DNA of 64,000 bases. Origin: Paratrimastix pyriformis. Taxonomy: Eukaryota; Preaxostyla; Paratrimastigidae. A program made the translations under genes and the position numbers. Shown piece by piece: positions 41,640 through 51,645 of this stretch. The DNA lies in assembly GCA_027972325.1 (NCBI GenBank), contig JAPMOS010000047.1:62001-126000 (forward strand). Direction: 5' to 3'. Below the pieces are notes generated by a model that made no database searches, was not told where the DNA came from, and saw only the letters and a program-made list of their open reading frames with translations. The stretch's first letter is position 1, and each line of letters opens with the position of its first letter.

Positions 41640-43490
41640 GTCGCTCGGTTAATCGTCGATCCCAATCGAGTGTCCGAGCTGCCGGCCCACATCACCCAGG
41701 ACGAGCGACAAGAGTTGCGTGACCTTGCGGTGAACCTCAACAAAGAGTATCCCAAGGTCAAAACGTCTGCTTCTTCCGTTTTCCTGGTTCGGGGCCCACA
41801 ACACATCATTTGTTCAGCACCTGGCCAACGAGCTGGTCAACGTCGTGCTTTTGGAAAATATGGACGAGGATGCCCTCCTGGTTTTCCAGGCAACGTGCAA
41901 TGCGATGACCGCGGACGACTCATTCGGGTCGTCCGGCTATGACGTACTCCTTAATGTCAAGAGGGCCGCCCTGCGGGTCTGTCGATTTGTCCTTCTCCGG
42001 TCCCTGCATTTTCCTCGTTCATTCCAGGCCCCCCAGCTGTATTCTTTGACCAATCCCGACCTGCCCGCCCGCCTGAAGCCGGCCCTCAAGGCCCTTCACT
42101 TCCCCGATTCGAAGGACGCCTATATCAAGTCTGCCCCGGCCCCTCGGGTTCAGGAATATCATTCATCCCTGAATTTTAGGCTGACCAAAATAGTTGGCCT
42201 GTGCAGCGTGGAACAGCTCACTGCCCTTTCGCAAACCCCATCCAGTCCCACTTGACACGAAGCAACCTCTGGAGAATTTTCGAGGTCTGTGCCCTTCGGT
42301 TTTTTCACGCTGCATCTCACTTCGCACAGACCAAGGACGTGTTGTTCAACCAGTTCCTTATTGCGAGAATGTTGCAACCCGACTTCAACGGCTCGACCCT
42401 TGCCACCCCGGATCTGCCAAAGTTCAAGCTTCCCATCAGGCAGGCGGAGCAGGCATGGCTTCTGATGGCCCGCCACGACGAAGCTGCCTTGGCAAGGCAC
42501 GAGCCGCACCCACTACTCCTCCTCCCGCCCGACGAGCCCACCAGGAAGATCCTTTTGGGAAGCTCTTCCAGCTCCCCGAATTCGAGTACTTCAACCCCTG
42601 CTCGTCCGCCCTCTCCCCACCAAGCTCGGACATCCCGTACTCCCCGAGTACTCCGAGGAGCTGGGTGCCGTCGGATGTCCCTTTTCCGGCCTGAATTGGG
42701 ACGACCTTGTGCACCTCCCGAACTACATTCTGGACCTCAACATCTTCGACGGTCCCCACCTGCCCGGCGAGTTGGGCCGGCCGCCGACGCCCTACGAGCT
42801 TGCCGTCGGCTACTGGATGGCCTTCAGCTACGCAAGACTGCCCCATGGGACAAGACGCTACCTGATCAACACCAAACTCACCGGGCTGGTCGAGAAACTC
42901 ACTGCCGAACACGAGCATCCCCGGCGTGAGATGAAATTGTTGAAAACAATTGACCGAAATTTACGAGAGGCTCGGGAGCACGAGCGCCAGGAGCGGCTGG
43001 AGCGCGAGGTCGATGTGTCCGCCCTGGTGGCCAAGTCCGTCGAGCCCACGATCGGCCCAGCACGGGAAGCAGCGCGCAAGCGTCCTCAAGCAGCGAACTT
43101 GCCGAGCGCGCTTGCTCTCGAGGACGAGCAAGTCGACGAAGAAGAGTTGGAAGTTCGCGCCGCCCCACTCCCACCACCCCAGCCCGACCAACGCCCGGCG
43201 CCGGCGCCCGAGGCCCAGCCAGCCCCGACCAGGGAAGAGGCCAACCCGAGTGCCTCGACAGCCAAGGCCTCCCGCAAAGGAGGGGAACGCACTCGTCGTC
43301 TCGTGCCGGCCCCGCACTGCGACCGACACCCAAAGGCCGAAGTTGTCCCCCCGGGGCAGTCGCTGGCCCGCATGTACTGCTGTTCGGCCGAGCATGCCCT
43401 CTCCGGCGGCGCACACGGCCCCACACCTGTCTGCCGTTGCCCTCTCCGTTCACGTCAACCAACATTCCTCCTTAGACGCGCTATTCGTTA
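41640..43490 (+). CDS. Unknown multi-exon helical protein
   Basis: Coding-like blocks follow one another: LPAHITQDERQELRDLAVNL, HLANELVNVVLLENMDEDAL, PARLKPALKALHFPDSKDAY, WRIFEVCALRFFHAASHFAQ, LPNYILDLNIFDGPHLPGEL, YELAVGYWMAFSYARLPHGT, then a Lys/Glu-rich coiled stretch and a Pro-rich end. Between several blocks lie gaps of about 50-65 bp ending in pyrimidine-rich sequence plus AG (near 41817 and 42029), which look like introns. The frame also changes elsewhere, so the gene may be damaged. No family is recognised. Confidence 0.45.
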
Positions 43491-43493
43491 GCC

Positions 43494-44220
43494 GTCGTCG
43501 ACGCCCCGTGGGGTGTCACCGGAGACCCTTAAGGACAAGGCCCCGGACTACGAGGATGTGAGTCAACAACTGACCACACTCGTGCAGTCCGGGGGAACGA
43601 TACTGATTATGGACACGGAGGAGAACATCCAACTCCATTGGACCGTCCATCTGGAATCCTTCGGCTGGTTGGAGCATCACCGGCTCCATGGAATCTGGTC
43701 GAGTCTGTTCGCTAGTGCCCCCTTGTTTTTGGCCTGCTCACCACCCACACCCACTCTTCTTTCTTCAGATTACCTTGAGGAAGCTACTCCGCGGCCCTCC
43801 CCGGATTCCGTGGCCATCTGGAAGAGGCTACTCTCACGATGGCGGTCTTCACCAACGCAGGCCGCAAAAGCTCGAACTGGTCCTTCCGAACGTGCTGCCC
43901 CTCGGCCAGTGCTCCCCCTGGCGGCCCTGAATCAGAAAATGACCTCGCGCACCAACGTGGTCTTCATACGGCACGAGCAGGGCCAGGCCAAGTGGGCCAA
44001 GCCGGCGGACCTGTATGTCTACTTGTTCCGGCGGTATGCCGGGCCGGGGCCGGTTCTCGACCCTTTCTGCGGGTGCTGTCCAGCACTGCGCGCTGCTGAA
44101 GCCACGGGCACCAGGGTCGACCTCATCGACTCTGACCCGGCCGTCATCAGTATGTTGGGGCCCACGAGCCCGCGTGCTCTTCCCCATCGTAACGGACGAG
44201 CATCCTCCCCTGCAGCGTGA
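43494..44220 (+). CDS. DNA N6-adenine or N4-cytosine methyltransferase-like domain
   Basis: VVDAPWGVTGDP (43494-43529) fits the D/S-PP-Y/W catalytic motif with Ala in place of the first Pro. SGGTILIMDTEENIQLHWTV and FGWLEHHRLHGIW follow, as in the strand after that motif. TNVVFIRHEQGQAKWAKPAD, then PGPVLDPFCG (44047-44076) and TRVDLIDSDPA, form the SAM-binding end. Catalytic motif before SAM motif is the beta-type order of bacterial-like enzymes. The motifs are not all in one frame. An intron-like gap (about 43706-43770, ending TTCTTTCTTCAG) lies between them. DNA base methylation is the expected activity, unproven here. Confidence 0.6.
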
Positions 44221-44566
44221 TGAAGACGATCTTTGCAACGTGCGCGCACCGGCGGTGGATGACTGGGACCTCCACATGGTCAAGCCTGCGGACGAGCCCT
44301 CTCCACCCGAGACCATTCTTGCTCCTCCTCCCACCCCTCCTCACGCACCTGTGACGGAACCCGAGCCTTCTCTTCAACCCCTGATCCCGCCTCCTCTGGA
44401 CTTCGGTTCCCTCGCTGGAACCAACGATGACATTGCGGCTGGCCCCAGCCTCGATGACTTATTGATGGCCGCCTTCGACCCCAGCGACCCCAGCGACCCC
44501 ACCGACCCCACCGACCCCACCGACCCCACCGACCCCACCGGGGAATTCGATCATGTTTTGCATTGA
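44221..44566 (+). CDS. Acidic tail with DPT repeats after the methyltransferase
   Basis: Open frame with DEDDLCNVRAPAVDDWDLHM, Pro-rich SPPETILAPPPTPPHAPV, SLDDLLMAAFDPSD and a run of Asp-Pro-Thr/Ser triplets encoded by GACCCCACC repeats, ending EFDHVLH. A disordered tail. The remaining sequence to about 44690 shows nothing. Confidence 0.45.
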
Positions 44567-44840
44567 TGTCTTCTATGTTCTGTTGCTGTCATACAAAACA
44601 GAACATGTGGTTGTCGCTGGTTCTATGAATAGGAATTTTGGGGAGGGTGTCCCACGGAATGATCATGGCCGACCTTCAGTCATTCGTCATCGGGGATGAA
44701 GAGGGAGGGCCGCCTGTTCATGAAACCCGCGGGCGCTCATGAGGCGGCGAGCTTCGTGCTTTTTTCTATAGAATTCTCATTGTCTGCAGCGTCGACAGAA
44801 ACCCTGGAACAGACCCCTTCCTTCTCGGACTGGACCCTCA

Positions 44841-46400
44841 ATGGGACCGGGAGCAGGCCAAACTGCGGCTGCTGGCACAGCACCCACCTCGGGGACCACT
44901 GGCAGGCAGGCTGGCTCGGCACCGGGAGGAGTGGTTGGCCCTCAGACCACCTCGGGAAGTGGCACAGGTGGTATCGGAAGGGTTTCACATCCCGTTCAAG
45001 GGACCCCACCCAACCCGGGGGACGTGGTCCCGGGACCCTTACCACTTGGTGGGGAGGAGAAACTGGGCTTGGAGGCGGTGGTCCAGGAGTACCTTGGGAT
45101 ATCGGCACTGAAAACGATCCAGGGGGTCGGACAAAGGGATGAGATCTCCCATTTTGGGCGGCCCAAGCCCGGCGGGAAATGGAGGTTGATCCTGGACCTC
45201 ACCGCCTTGAATCACTTCATCTTCTGCCCCTCCTTCAAAATGGAGGGTGGAAGACGGTGAGGGCCGTGGTGGAGCCCATGATGTGGGCCACCAAGATCGA
45301 CTTGAAACATGCATACTTTCACATCCCGATCTTTCCACCTCACCGGAAATACCTGGGAGTCGAATGGGAGGGCACGGAATATCGCTTCCAAGCCCTCCCA
45401 TTCGGCCTGAATGTGGCTCCCAGAATCTTTACAAAGACCATGAGAGTGGCAATCAAGGAAGCCCGGAGACACGGCATCTTGGTAGTCCACTACATCGACG
45501 ACCTCCTGGTGTTGGGCAGGTCACCACAGGAGACCAAGCTGCATACACTGGCACTCCTTCGTCACCTTCTCACTCGGGTTCGAGATCAGCTGGGACAAAA
45601 CCCAAGTGGAACCAGTTCAAATGCTGGAGTTCCTGGGGTTTGTCCTCGACACTCGAGCGATGACACTCTCACTCCCACCCGAGAAGGCACAGAAGGTGAG
45701 AGAGATGGCGCACAACACCCAACAGTGCACCACCATCAAAGCCAAATCATTGGCAGCGGTGATCGGGTTTATGTCGTCATGCAGGGAGACGATTCGCCCG
45801 GCCTGCTTGTACCTGCGCAACCTGAACATCGACCTGTCCACGGCGATCAAGGCGCAGGGGGGATGGCACGCACTGGTGACCCTTTCGGAGGAGTCACACA
45901 GGGACTTGGAGTGGTGGGAACATGCACAGTACCCCACCAGCACCCCACTTCGGACCCCACCAGCAGAGCTGATCCTGACCACGGATGCAGCCGAGATGGG
46001 CTGGGGGGCAGTGCTGAGGACTCCGGCACAGAGCATCGAGCAGGGCATCCCAGCACACGAGTTGTGGAGAGTGACGGACCTGCAGGACATCAGCTCGATA
46101 AACCCGCTCGAATTGGAAGCGGGCATCAGGTCACTCCACCTGTTCCGGGAACAGGTCACGGGCAAGTACGTACTTTGGTTCTCGGACAATTCGTCTGTCG
46201 TGTGGTCAGTCGGCAGACTCAAGTCACAGAGTCAGCAGCTCAACACCCGGTTGAGAAAACTCTGGGAGTTCTGCCAGACACACCGGATCACCCTCACCAC
46301 AGAGCACATTCACGGCACCGACAACGTGAGAGCGGACAGGCTCTCGCGGTGGGTCGACGCCGAAGATTACCAGCTCCACCCAGCCCTCTTCAGGGCGGTG
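44841..46400 (+). pseudogene. DIRS-a copy 2 reverse transcriptase and RNase H
   Basis: RT blocks KPGGKWRLILDLTALNHFI, TKIDLKHAYFHIPIF, LPFGLNVAPRIFTKTM and the YIDD box (VVHYIDDLLVLG), then FLGFVLDTRAMTLSLPPE. RNase H follows with LTTDAAEMGWGAVL, INPLELEAGI, LWFSDNSSVV and HIHGTDNVRADRLSR (Asp, Glu, Asp, final Asp). The element makes cDNA with these. Fossil with a few breaks. Confidence 0.9.
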
Positions 46401-46720
46401 GTGAAGCTCAGGACGAAGCCGACGGTGGACGCCTTTGCATCGGCGCGAAACCACCTGTGCCCACGGTTCTGGTCCTTGGTCAAGGAACCGGGAGCGGCGG
46501 GAGTGGACTTCTTCCGGCAGAACCTAGCCTCAGAAGTGCCGTGGATAAACCCACCGTTCTCGCTCATCCTCAGAGTCTTGGAACGGTTGAGGGAGCAGCG
46601 GGGGGAGGCTCTTCTCCTCACCCCGGTGTGGACATCGGCACCGTGGTGGCCAGTGATGCTGCACATGGCAGTGGCACCACCCCTGACCCTACCACGGCAG
46701 GAGAACACATTCCTGGCAGG
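46400..46720 (+). pseudogene. DIRS-a copy 2 Dam-like methyltransferase domain
   Basis: VDAFASARNHLCPRFWSL, then VDFFRQNL, VPWINPPFSLILRVLERL with NPPF, and LLTPVWTSAPWWPVML. Such Dam-like domains are a standing part of DIRS elements. The aromatic motif NPPF differs from the active NPPY and its activity is unknown. Confidence 0.75.
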
Positions 46721-47279
46721 CACGACACGCAACCTCAAGGGAATTGGGCCCCACACTGGGAGTGTTGTGTGACACAGGTGTCGGGGACCCAGTCCGGCAA
46801 GCCAGGGCACACCTCGAGTGGGGTTGGCAGACACTCACCAATCCGGATCTCACCCTCGTCCAGAAGTTCCAGGACCGACAGCTGCACCCCATGGGTCCAG
46901 CCCGGATCTTCGACGACCCGGAGGCCTTGGTGGGGAGCAACGAGCCCCTGATCCCACAGTGGGACAGGGAGCTGTAGACGTCGACGCAGACTCGGGAGAG
47001 GACATGACCTTAGCCGAGCTGGCAGCGTCTCTGCGCTCAAAGAGCACCACCACCCCCACTCCCATGACACACCACCCGGAGTCCTGTGTGACAAACCCGC
47101 CGGGTCGGTCGGAAGCACCCACGAGCGGGGCCTGTGATGCCCAGAACGCCGCGGGGACACCCGTGGACGGAACTCTGTTCCGCCCGGGCAAGAAAGGTCC
47201 TGCCCCAGGACGCGCGACACCCACACCCACAGCCCGGAAAAAGCTCTCAGATGAGGCTCCTGCTTGGGCCCCTAAGCAT

Positions 47280-48300
47280 CCGGAGCTGTCGGCAGCGGCA
47301 GGTTATTTCATTCAGAGGTCATTGGCAGAGAAAACCTCGAAGAAATACTCACACATCATTCGCCGCTATGAAGAGTGGTGCGCGCTCAAAGACCTGGCTC
47401 CGATCACGGAGGCGACCGACCAGAATGAGGTCCAGGTCGCCTCGTTCATTGCGGATGAGGCCATGGAGAGGGACCTCAGCTCGGGCTCGGCAGGGGCACG
47501 TCGCTCAGCACTGTCCATGTACTTCACCATGAGTGGCCACCCTCTATCACCGGAAGGCAAACTGGTGAAACAAGTCGTCACCGGCATCGGGAAGGACAAA
47601 CCGGCTGGGGCAAAGACCTCGGTCCGATCTGGGACCTAGCAGACCTCTTGAAATTGCTCGAGGGGGGAATGGGCTGACAATGCGACCCTTGACCAAAATC
47701 GGCTCATTGGTAAAGTCGCCAGCTTGTTGGAGATCGCGGGGTTGAGGGTCATGGACACAACCTCGATCTCTTTTCCGACTCACGCTTTGAGTTCGGCCAG
47801 CTGGGGTGAGCACTCCGGTTGAAGGTGTGTCCGAAGGAGACACACAACACCAAGATTCGATGGGTCCAGGTGGTCGGGGCTCCCGACAACCCACTGTGCC
47901 TACACTGCGCCATGAAACAGTGGCTGACCAAGCGGCCGACGGAACCAGCGGTTGCGGGTCAGGCAGTGTCGGACACCTTCTTTGTTTTTCCACGGGATAA
48001 TTCAGTGAAGTGCAGGGTGGGCAAAGCCATCTCGGCAGACTGGATCCGGAACTGCGTGCGTTCGACGATGACGGTGGCAGGCATTCCCCTGCAGTGGGGT
48101 GCCCATTCAATTCGCTCAGCCGCCCCGTCGAAAGCCGCTGCACTGGGCATTCCACTGCCACAGATTCTGACCAGGTATCGTTGGAGCTCCAGGTCCAGCA
48201 CCTACCAAATGCACTATGGTCGCACAGTGGAAGGAGTCACGGATCGCTTCGACGAGGCACTGTTGGCGGGTCGGTTCAGTGGCAAACCTCATGAAATGTC
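47280..48300 (+). pseudogene. DIRS-a copy 2 tyrosine recombinase
   Basis: N-terminal YFIQRSLAEKTSKKYSHII and SGSAGARRSALSMYFTM; C-terminal QWGAHSIRSAAPSKAAALGI (His-x-x-Arg) and RWSSRSSTYQMHYG, where the final Tyr fits the nucleophile position. Integrates the circular intermediate. Fossil with a few breaks. Confidence 0.85.
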
Positions 48301-48388
48301 GGGGCCGTTGAACCTGACAAGGGGGACCCCTAGGGGTTCCCCCTTTGGCAGGCACGAGTTGGGAGGCAGTGTGATTCCTTTGGCATGC

Positions 48389-48507
48389 TGTCTATTTTCC
48401 TGGGGGTTTGGGAAGATGAAGGTCGTCGAGATTGATTACTCGTTCGCCGAGGCTCCGAGGCTGAAGCGAGGAATCATCGAGACTCTTCTTCTCTCCCAAA
48501 CCCCCAG
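48389..48507. repeat. DIRS-a copy 2 internal complementary region
   Basis: One edge (GAAGATGAAGGTCGTCGAG ... CCGAGGCTGAAG) is joined at about 48466 to the other (CGAGGAATCATCGAGACTC). Confidence 0.9.
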
Positions 48508-48630
48508 AAATACTCCCACCCGCCTCCCTGGTGGCGTGGAGCACCACATGGCTTACAGCCCCACTGCCTCACCACCTCCTGAGCCTGCCGACACCACCTT
48601 TGCTCTTCCTGCCATTTTGAGGAGCAAAGG

Positions 48631-49131
48631 GTGGGAGGGGAGACAGGTCATGTTACCTTTCCCCCTCTGTCACAACACAACCACACTCGCCCGCACACAG
48701 CCCTCGCGCTGGACCCGGGCAAGGAACTCTCGGTCTACAACGCCAACCGGCGTCTGACCAAGCAGGGCTACGATCACCCCAAGGCCGCTACGCGCCTCTT
48801 CACTCTGGAAGATGGGTCGAGGGTGGTCGTTTCCAACACCCACCGCGGCCGCAGTGGACATTGGGTCTCGTCGCGCGGACGCGGAGGCTCTGCTGTTCGA
48901 GGCGCGACCCGAGGATGGTCTCGGGGTGCTACTCGTGGCCGTGGCCGTGGCCGTGGCCGTGGCGGCCGCAAGTTCTTTTCGGCCGCCTCTTCTGCCCGTG
49001 GCAAGAGCTCCGCTGAGGAGTCTGCTGCGGAGGGGGAAGAAGTGAATGGAAGGCACTTCGTCCCCCGGGGGTTCTTTCCTGAGGCTTCGCCCCTCTGTAT
49101 TTTTTTCCTGATTTTTTGCGTGACCTGGTAA
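48631..49131 (+). CDS. RGG-rich ORF of DIRS-a copy 2
   Basis: 166 residues, open. LALDPGKELSVYNANRRL, GYDHPKAATRLFTLEDGS and RVVVSNTHRGRSGHWVSS are the same as in copy 1 (13136-13618). Then RGRGRGRGRGG, FFSAASSARGKSSAEESAAE and a hydrophobic end PLCIFFLIFCVTW. Two copies keep the same coding content beyond the internal complementary region, which suggests it is a real element gene. Confidence 0.55.
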   Translation: MGGETGHVTFPPLSQHNHTRPHTALALDPGKELSVYNANRRLTKQGYDHPKAATRLFTLEDGSRVVVSNTHRGRSGHWVSSRGRGGSAVRGATRGWSRGATRGRGRGRGRGGRKFFSAASSARGKSSAEESAAEGEEVNGRHFVPRGFFPEASPLCIFFLIFCVTW

Positions 49132-49368
49132 GCCGGAGGTTTCTCCACCCTCCTCTTTCCCTCCGCAGACACATGCTTACCGGGGTGAGCTTCGGCGGCT
49201 CATGGGGAGGAGAAGTTGAATTTTATTGTGCCGATGTTTGATCAATCTTTGAAAGCCTCTTTTGTTTTGTCTCTCTCGTCTTTCTTCTATCTACATTCTT
49301 TCTTTGGGATGCGTCTGGGCCTGACCACACCTTCCGGAGTGGTGCCCGGCCCTTTGACGTGCTTACGC

Positions 49369-49505
49369 AAGGGCAGGGTACACTATCCGTGTCAGCTGAC
49401 ATGGAATTTCTTTCTATTTGTGGTCAGTGCCGCTTTTTGCGTTGCCTGACGTGATGTCTATTTTCCTGGGGGTTTGGGAAGAAGAAGAGTCTCGATGATT
49501 CCTCG
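49369..49505 (-). repeat. DIRS-a copy 2 right ITR
   Basis: Inverted partner of 31966-32130, ending with the second edge GAGTCTCGATGATTCCTCG. Confidence 0.9.
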
Positions 49506-49601
49506 CAACCACCGTTGGAAAGTAGGGGCGCTCAGCCCACCAGAAAGCGCGGGAGAAAACAGCCATCCCAACCCCCGCCAACCCTCCTGATCCCATCTCT
49601 C

Positions 49602-49731
49602 TCCCGTCCACCACCGGCCCCATCGCTCCTTCCAGAGGTCTTCCCCATCTCCGTACCAGCATTCCCAGTTCTCATTACCAGTCTTTATCCAACCCAGACA
49701 ACCACGCTTCTCGCCCCTCTCTTTTTGATCA
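49602..49731. repeat. 130 bp direct repeat, copy 1
   Basis: Matches 51111-51241 with about one difference (CATCTCCGTACC against CATCCCCGTACC). The pair brackets gene D1. Minus-strand translation WIKTGNENWECWYGDGEDLW suggests that it derives from a Trp-rich coding sequence. Confidence 0.85.
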
Positions 49732-49987
49732 CCTAGGCCAATTCCATTTATACTACCCTGGACCCAACTCTCCTCAACCAACGTCTGCATCCAACAACAC
49801 CATACACATATCACTTCCTGTCTTTGCAATACCTTCTTCAGTTTTACCCCCACTCCACCTTCTTTTTCCTTCATTCGATTGCTCCCCCCCTCCCCACGCC
49901 TTTCCAATAGAAGGCTGTTTCTTTCCACACGCATGTCCCAGGAGCGAGAACACAAAAGGGTGGAAGAGAAACACAGCCCCCCAACCA

Positions 49988-51041
49988 TTACTTGAACTTC
50001 TTCCCCGCATTCACCCCCACCGACACCTTCACCACCGACTCCCGCTTCAAAGCGTCGATGGCCTCCCGCTGCTCCGGGGTTGCCATGACACAAAACGTCC
50101 CGTCCCACCGACCAGTTGACCACGCCACTTCTGATCTCCAAATATCGGAGACCTCTACCACAATGTGGCGGTTCTTGAGGTACTCCTGCATCTGCTGAGG
50201 CCACTCGACACCGGCCGCACGAATGAAGGCCAAACGATGGTCCGCCCTTAGCGGCCGATCCTCCCCTGGAGCGATCTGTACAATGCGCTTGTCTCGGAAG
50301 AATTCCGGGATGTGGGGCTGTCCCGCCGCGCTTGTCACAGACACGCCATGCACCCGGCTGGCGAGCAGGCTTGACCCAAACTACAGGGGGAGGCAATCAG
50401 TAAGTCAGCGATTGCGAGCAGACACTGCGAGCTCGGGTTCGCTTCACGCAACCATTGGCGAACCTCCTCTTCTTTAGCTTCCAGGGGCAATCCACCCAGA
50501 TGAGCCCTCATTGTAACAAAGGTCACAGCTGGGGCCGGCCGCTCGCATTCACTTCCCAGATCAGTCAGAACGGCCTGATTCCGACTTGCAAAAGCTCCAA
50601 GAATCTCCGCGGCATCGGGTCTCAGACACGTCACGCCAAAAGTTCCTTCTTCCAGGCCTTGTTGAACGCGAGCATCGCCAAGGATCTCACGAAGCTGGCA
50701 TTCAAGTTCGTACCAGCTAAATTGCACAGCACTTGGCTCGAATTTAATAGCAAATCTCATTGTCTCAGCCTGTAATTCACAGAAGGCAATTGACAAACAA
50801 AGACCCAAGATGAGCCCAACGAACATCTTTGATAGGCGGACTTTCGGTAGGAAAGCCACTATCCAATAGCACAGACCAAAACTTTTTCCTTCTTTTCACC
50901 CTGCTCCTCAGCCTGGCTCTTTTCGGCCACTCTTTTTTTACCAGCCGCCTCCATTCTTTGGCGATTGGCTTCAGCCTCAACACTTTCCAGCGTCAAAGGA
51001 ACCGCACCAGCATCTTCAACAGAATGAGTCTCAGAAGACAT
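49988..51041 (-). CDS. Member D1 of an unknown membrane-protein family
   Basis: ATG at 51041: MSSETHSVEDAGAVPLTLES, a charged helical stretch (NRQRMEAAGKKRVAEKSQAE), then, after a frame change that fits an intron, RLSKMFVGLILGLCLSIAFC as one membrane segment. The next part (FAIKFEPSAVQFSWYELECQ, TFGVTCLRPDAAEILGAFAS) matches the D2 outside domain. A second intron-like gap (about 50350-50410, branch-like CTGAC and CTGTAG end) leads to the last exon: HIPEFFRDKRIVQIAPGEDR, VVEVSDIWRSEVAW, STGRWDGTFCVMATPEQREA and the end VSVGVNAGKKFK. Three exons are proposed. Function unknown. Confidence 0.6.
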
Positions 51042-51110
51042 CGTCAATTGGCCAATAGAAAAGGCGAAGATCCCAAATTCAAACACTTTCCAGGTCGGTA
51101 GGACCGGGGA

Positions 51111-51241
51111 CTCCCGTCCACCACCGGCCCCATCGCTCCTTCCAGAGGTCTTCCCCATCCCCGTACCAGCATTCCCAGTTCTCATTACCAGTCTTTATCC
51201 AACCCAGACAACCACGCTTCTCGCCCCTCTCTTTTTGATCA
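51111..51241. repeat. 130 bp direct repeat, copy 2
   Basis: Partner of 49602-49731. The start-to-start distance is about 1.5 kb. Confidence 0.85.
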
Positions 51242-51640
51242 ACTACATTTACCCCTTTATTAATTCCCCACCCAATTCCCGTTCCCCTCCTTCTTGTCTG
51301 TGATATCTCCACCCACTCCAATTTTACCTTCCACCTCTCTCCACCAATTCCACCATCTGTTCCACCCCTCAGTTGCATAATGATTCCCCTCCTCATTCCA
51401 TCCAAGCCCCCACCCCCTTCTTTCCCTTTTCCCATATCCCCTCGCCCCCTTTCCCCTCGTTTTTCGGTATTCAATACATCGTGCCACCAAACAATACTCG
51501 CAATTACACGATCCACCTCTCCAATTGCGCCCACCCCTTCCATTATTCTCCACCCAGTCCCCTTTTTGCACCCTTCACCAGCTCCCTTCCACTCGTTTTC
51601 AGGCGGTACCAACACAGAAGGACAGGGAGAAATAGGGGGT
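51242..51640 (-). other. Trp/Gly-rich minus frame, possibly LINE ORF1-like or 5' flank of D1
   Basis: An open minus frame with RERWKVKLEWVEI-like and VIASIVWWHDVLNTEKRGER segments, reading into direct repeat copy 2. Composition resembles the region upstream of the LINE endonuclease, but no clear match is seen. Left unassigned. Confidence 0.3.
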
Positions 51641-51645
51641 TTTTT

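Larger units (their letters stand above)
34790..44690. mobile_element. Foreign block inside DIRS-a copy 2: integrase unit and methyltransferase unit, boundaries uncertain
   Basis: Sequence unlike DIRS-a separates its gag-like and RT parts. Minus-strand genes (38790 down to 34946) end in a retroviral-type integrase. Plus-strand genes (40108 to 44566) end in a DNA methyltransferase. Between them lies a palindrome-bearing tandem repeat (38880-39960). I see no terminal repeats, RT, polymerase B, ATPase or capsid gene, so family assignment (LTR-like, Ginger-like or Polinton-like integrase element) stays open. It may also be two adjacent insertions. It looks broken, with several breaks. Confidence 0.5.
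31966..49505 (+). mobile_element. DIRS-a copy 2, plus strand, with a foreign block inside
   Basis: Left ITR 31966-32130, gag-like region 32171-34560, then an enclosed foreign block (about 34790-44690), RT and RNase H 44841-46400, MT domain 46400-46720, tyrosine recombinase 47280-48300, internal complementary region 48389-48507, RGG ORF 48631-49131, right ITR 49369-49505. Without the block the element is about 7.6 kb. ITR cores are nearly identical to each other and to copy 1, so it is young. The coding parts contain several breaks. Confidence 0.85.

Noticed and set aside
44480-44560. GACCCCACC repeats as a separate satellite
   Set aside because: The array is short and in frame as Asp-Pro-Thr triplets at the end of the methyltransferase unit, so it is described as a protein tail.
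34790-44690. A complete Polinton
   Set aside because: Only an integrase is recognisable. No protein-primed DNA polymerase, packaging ATPase, protease or capsid gene, and no long terminal inverted repeats were seen.
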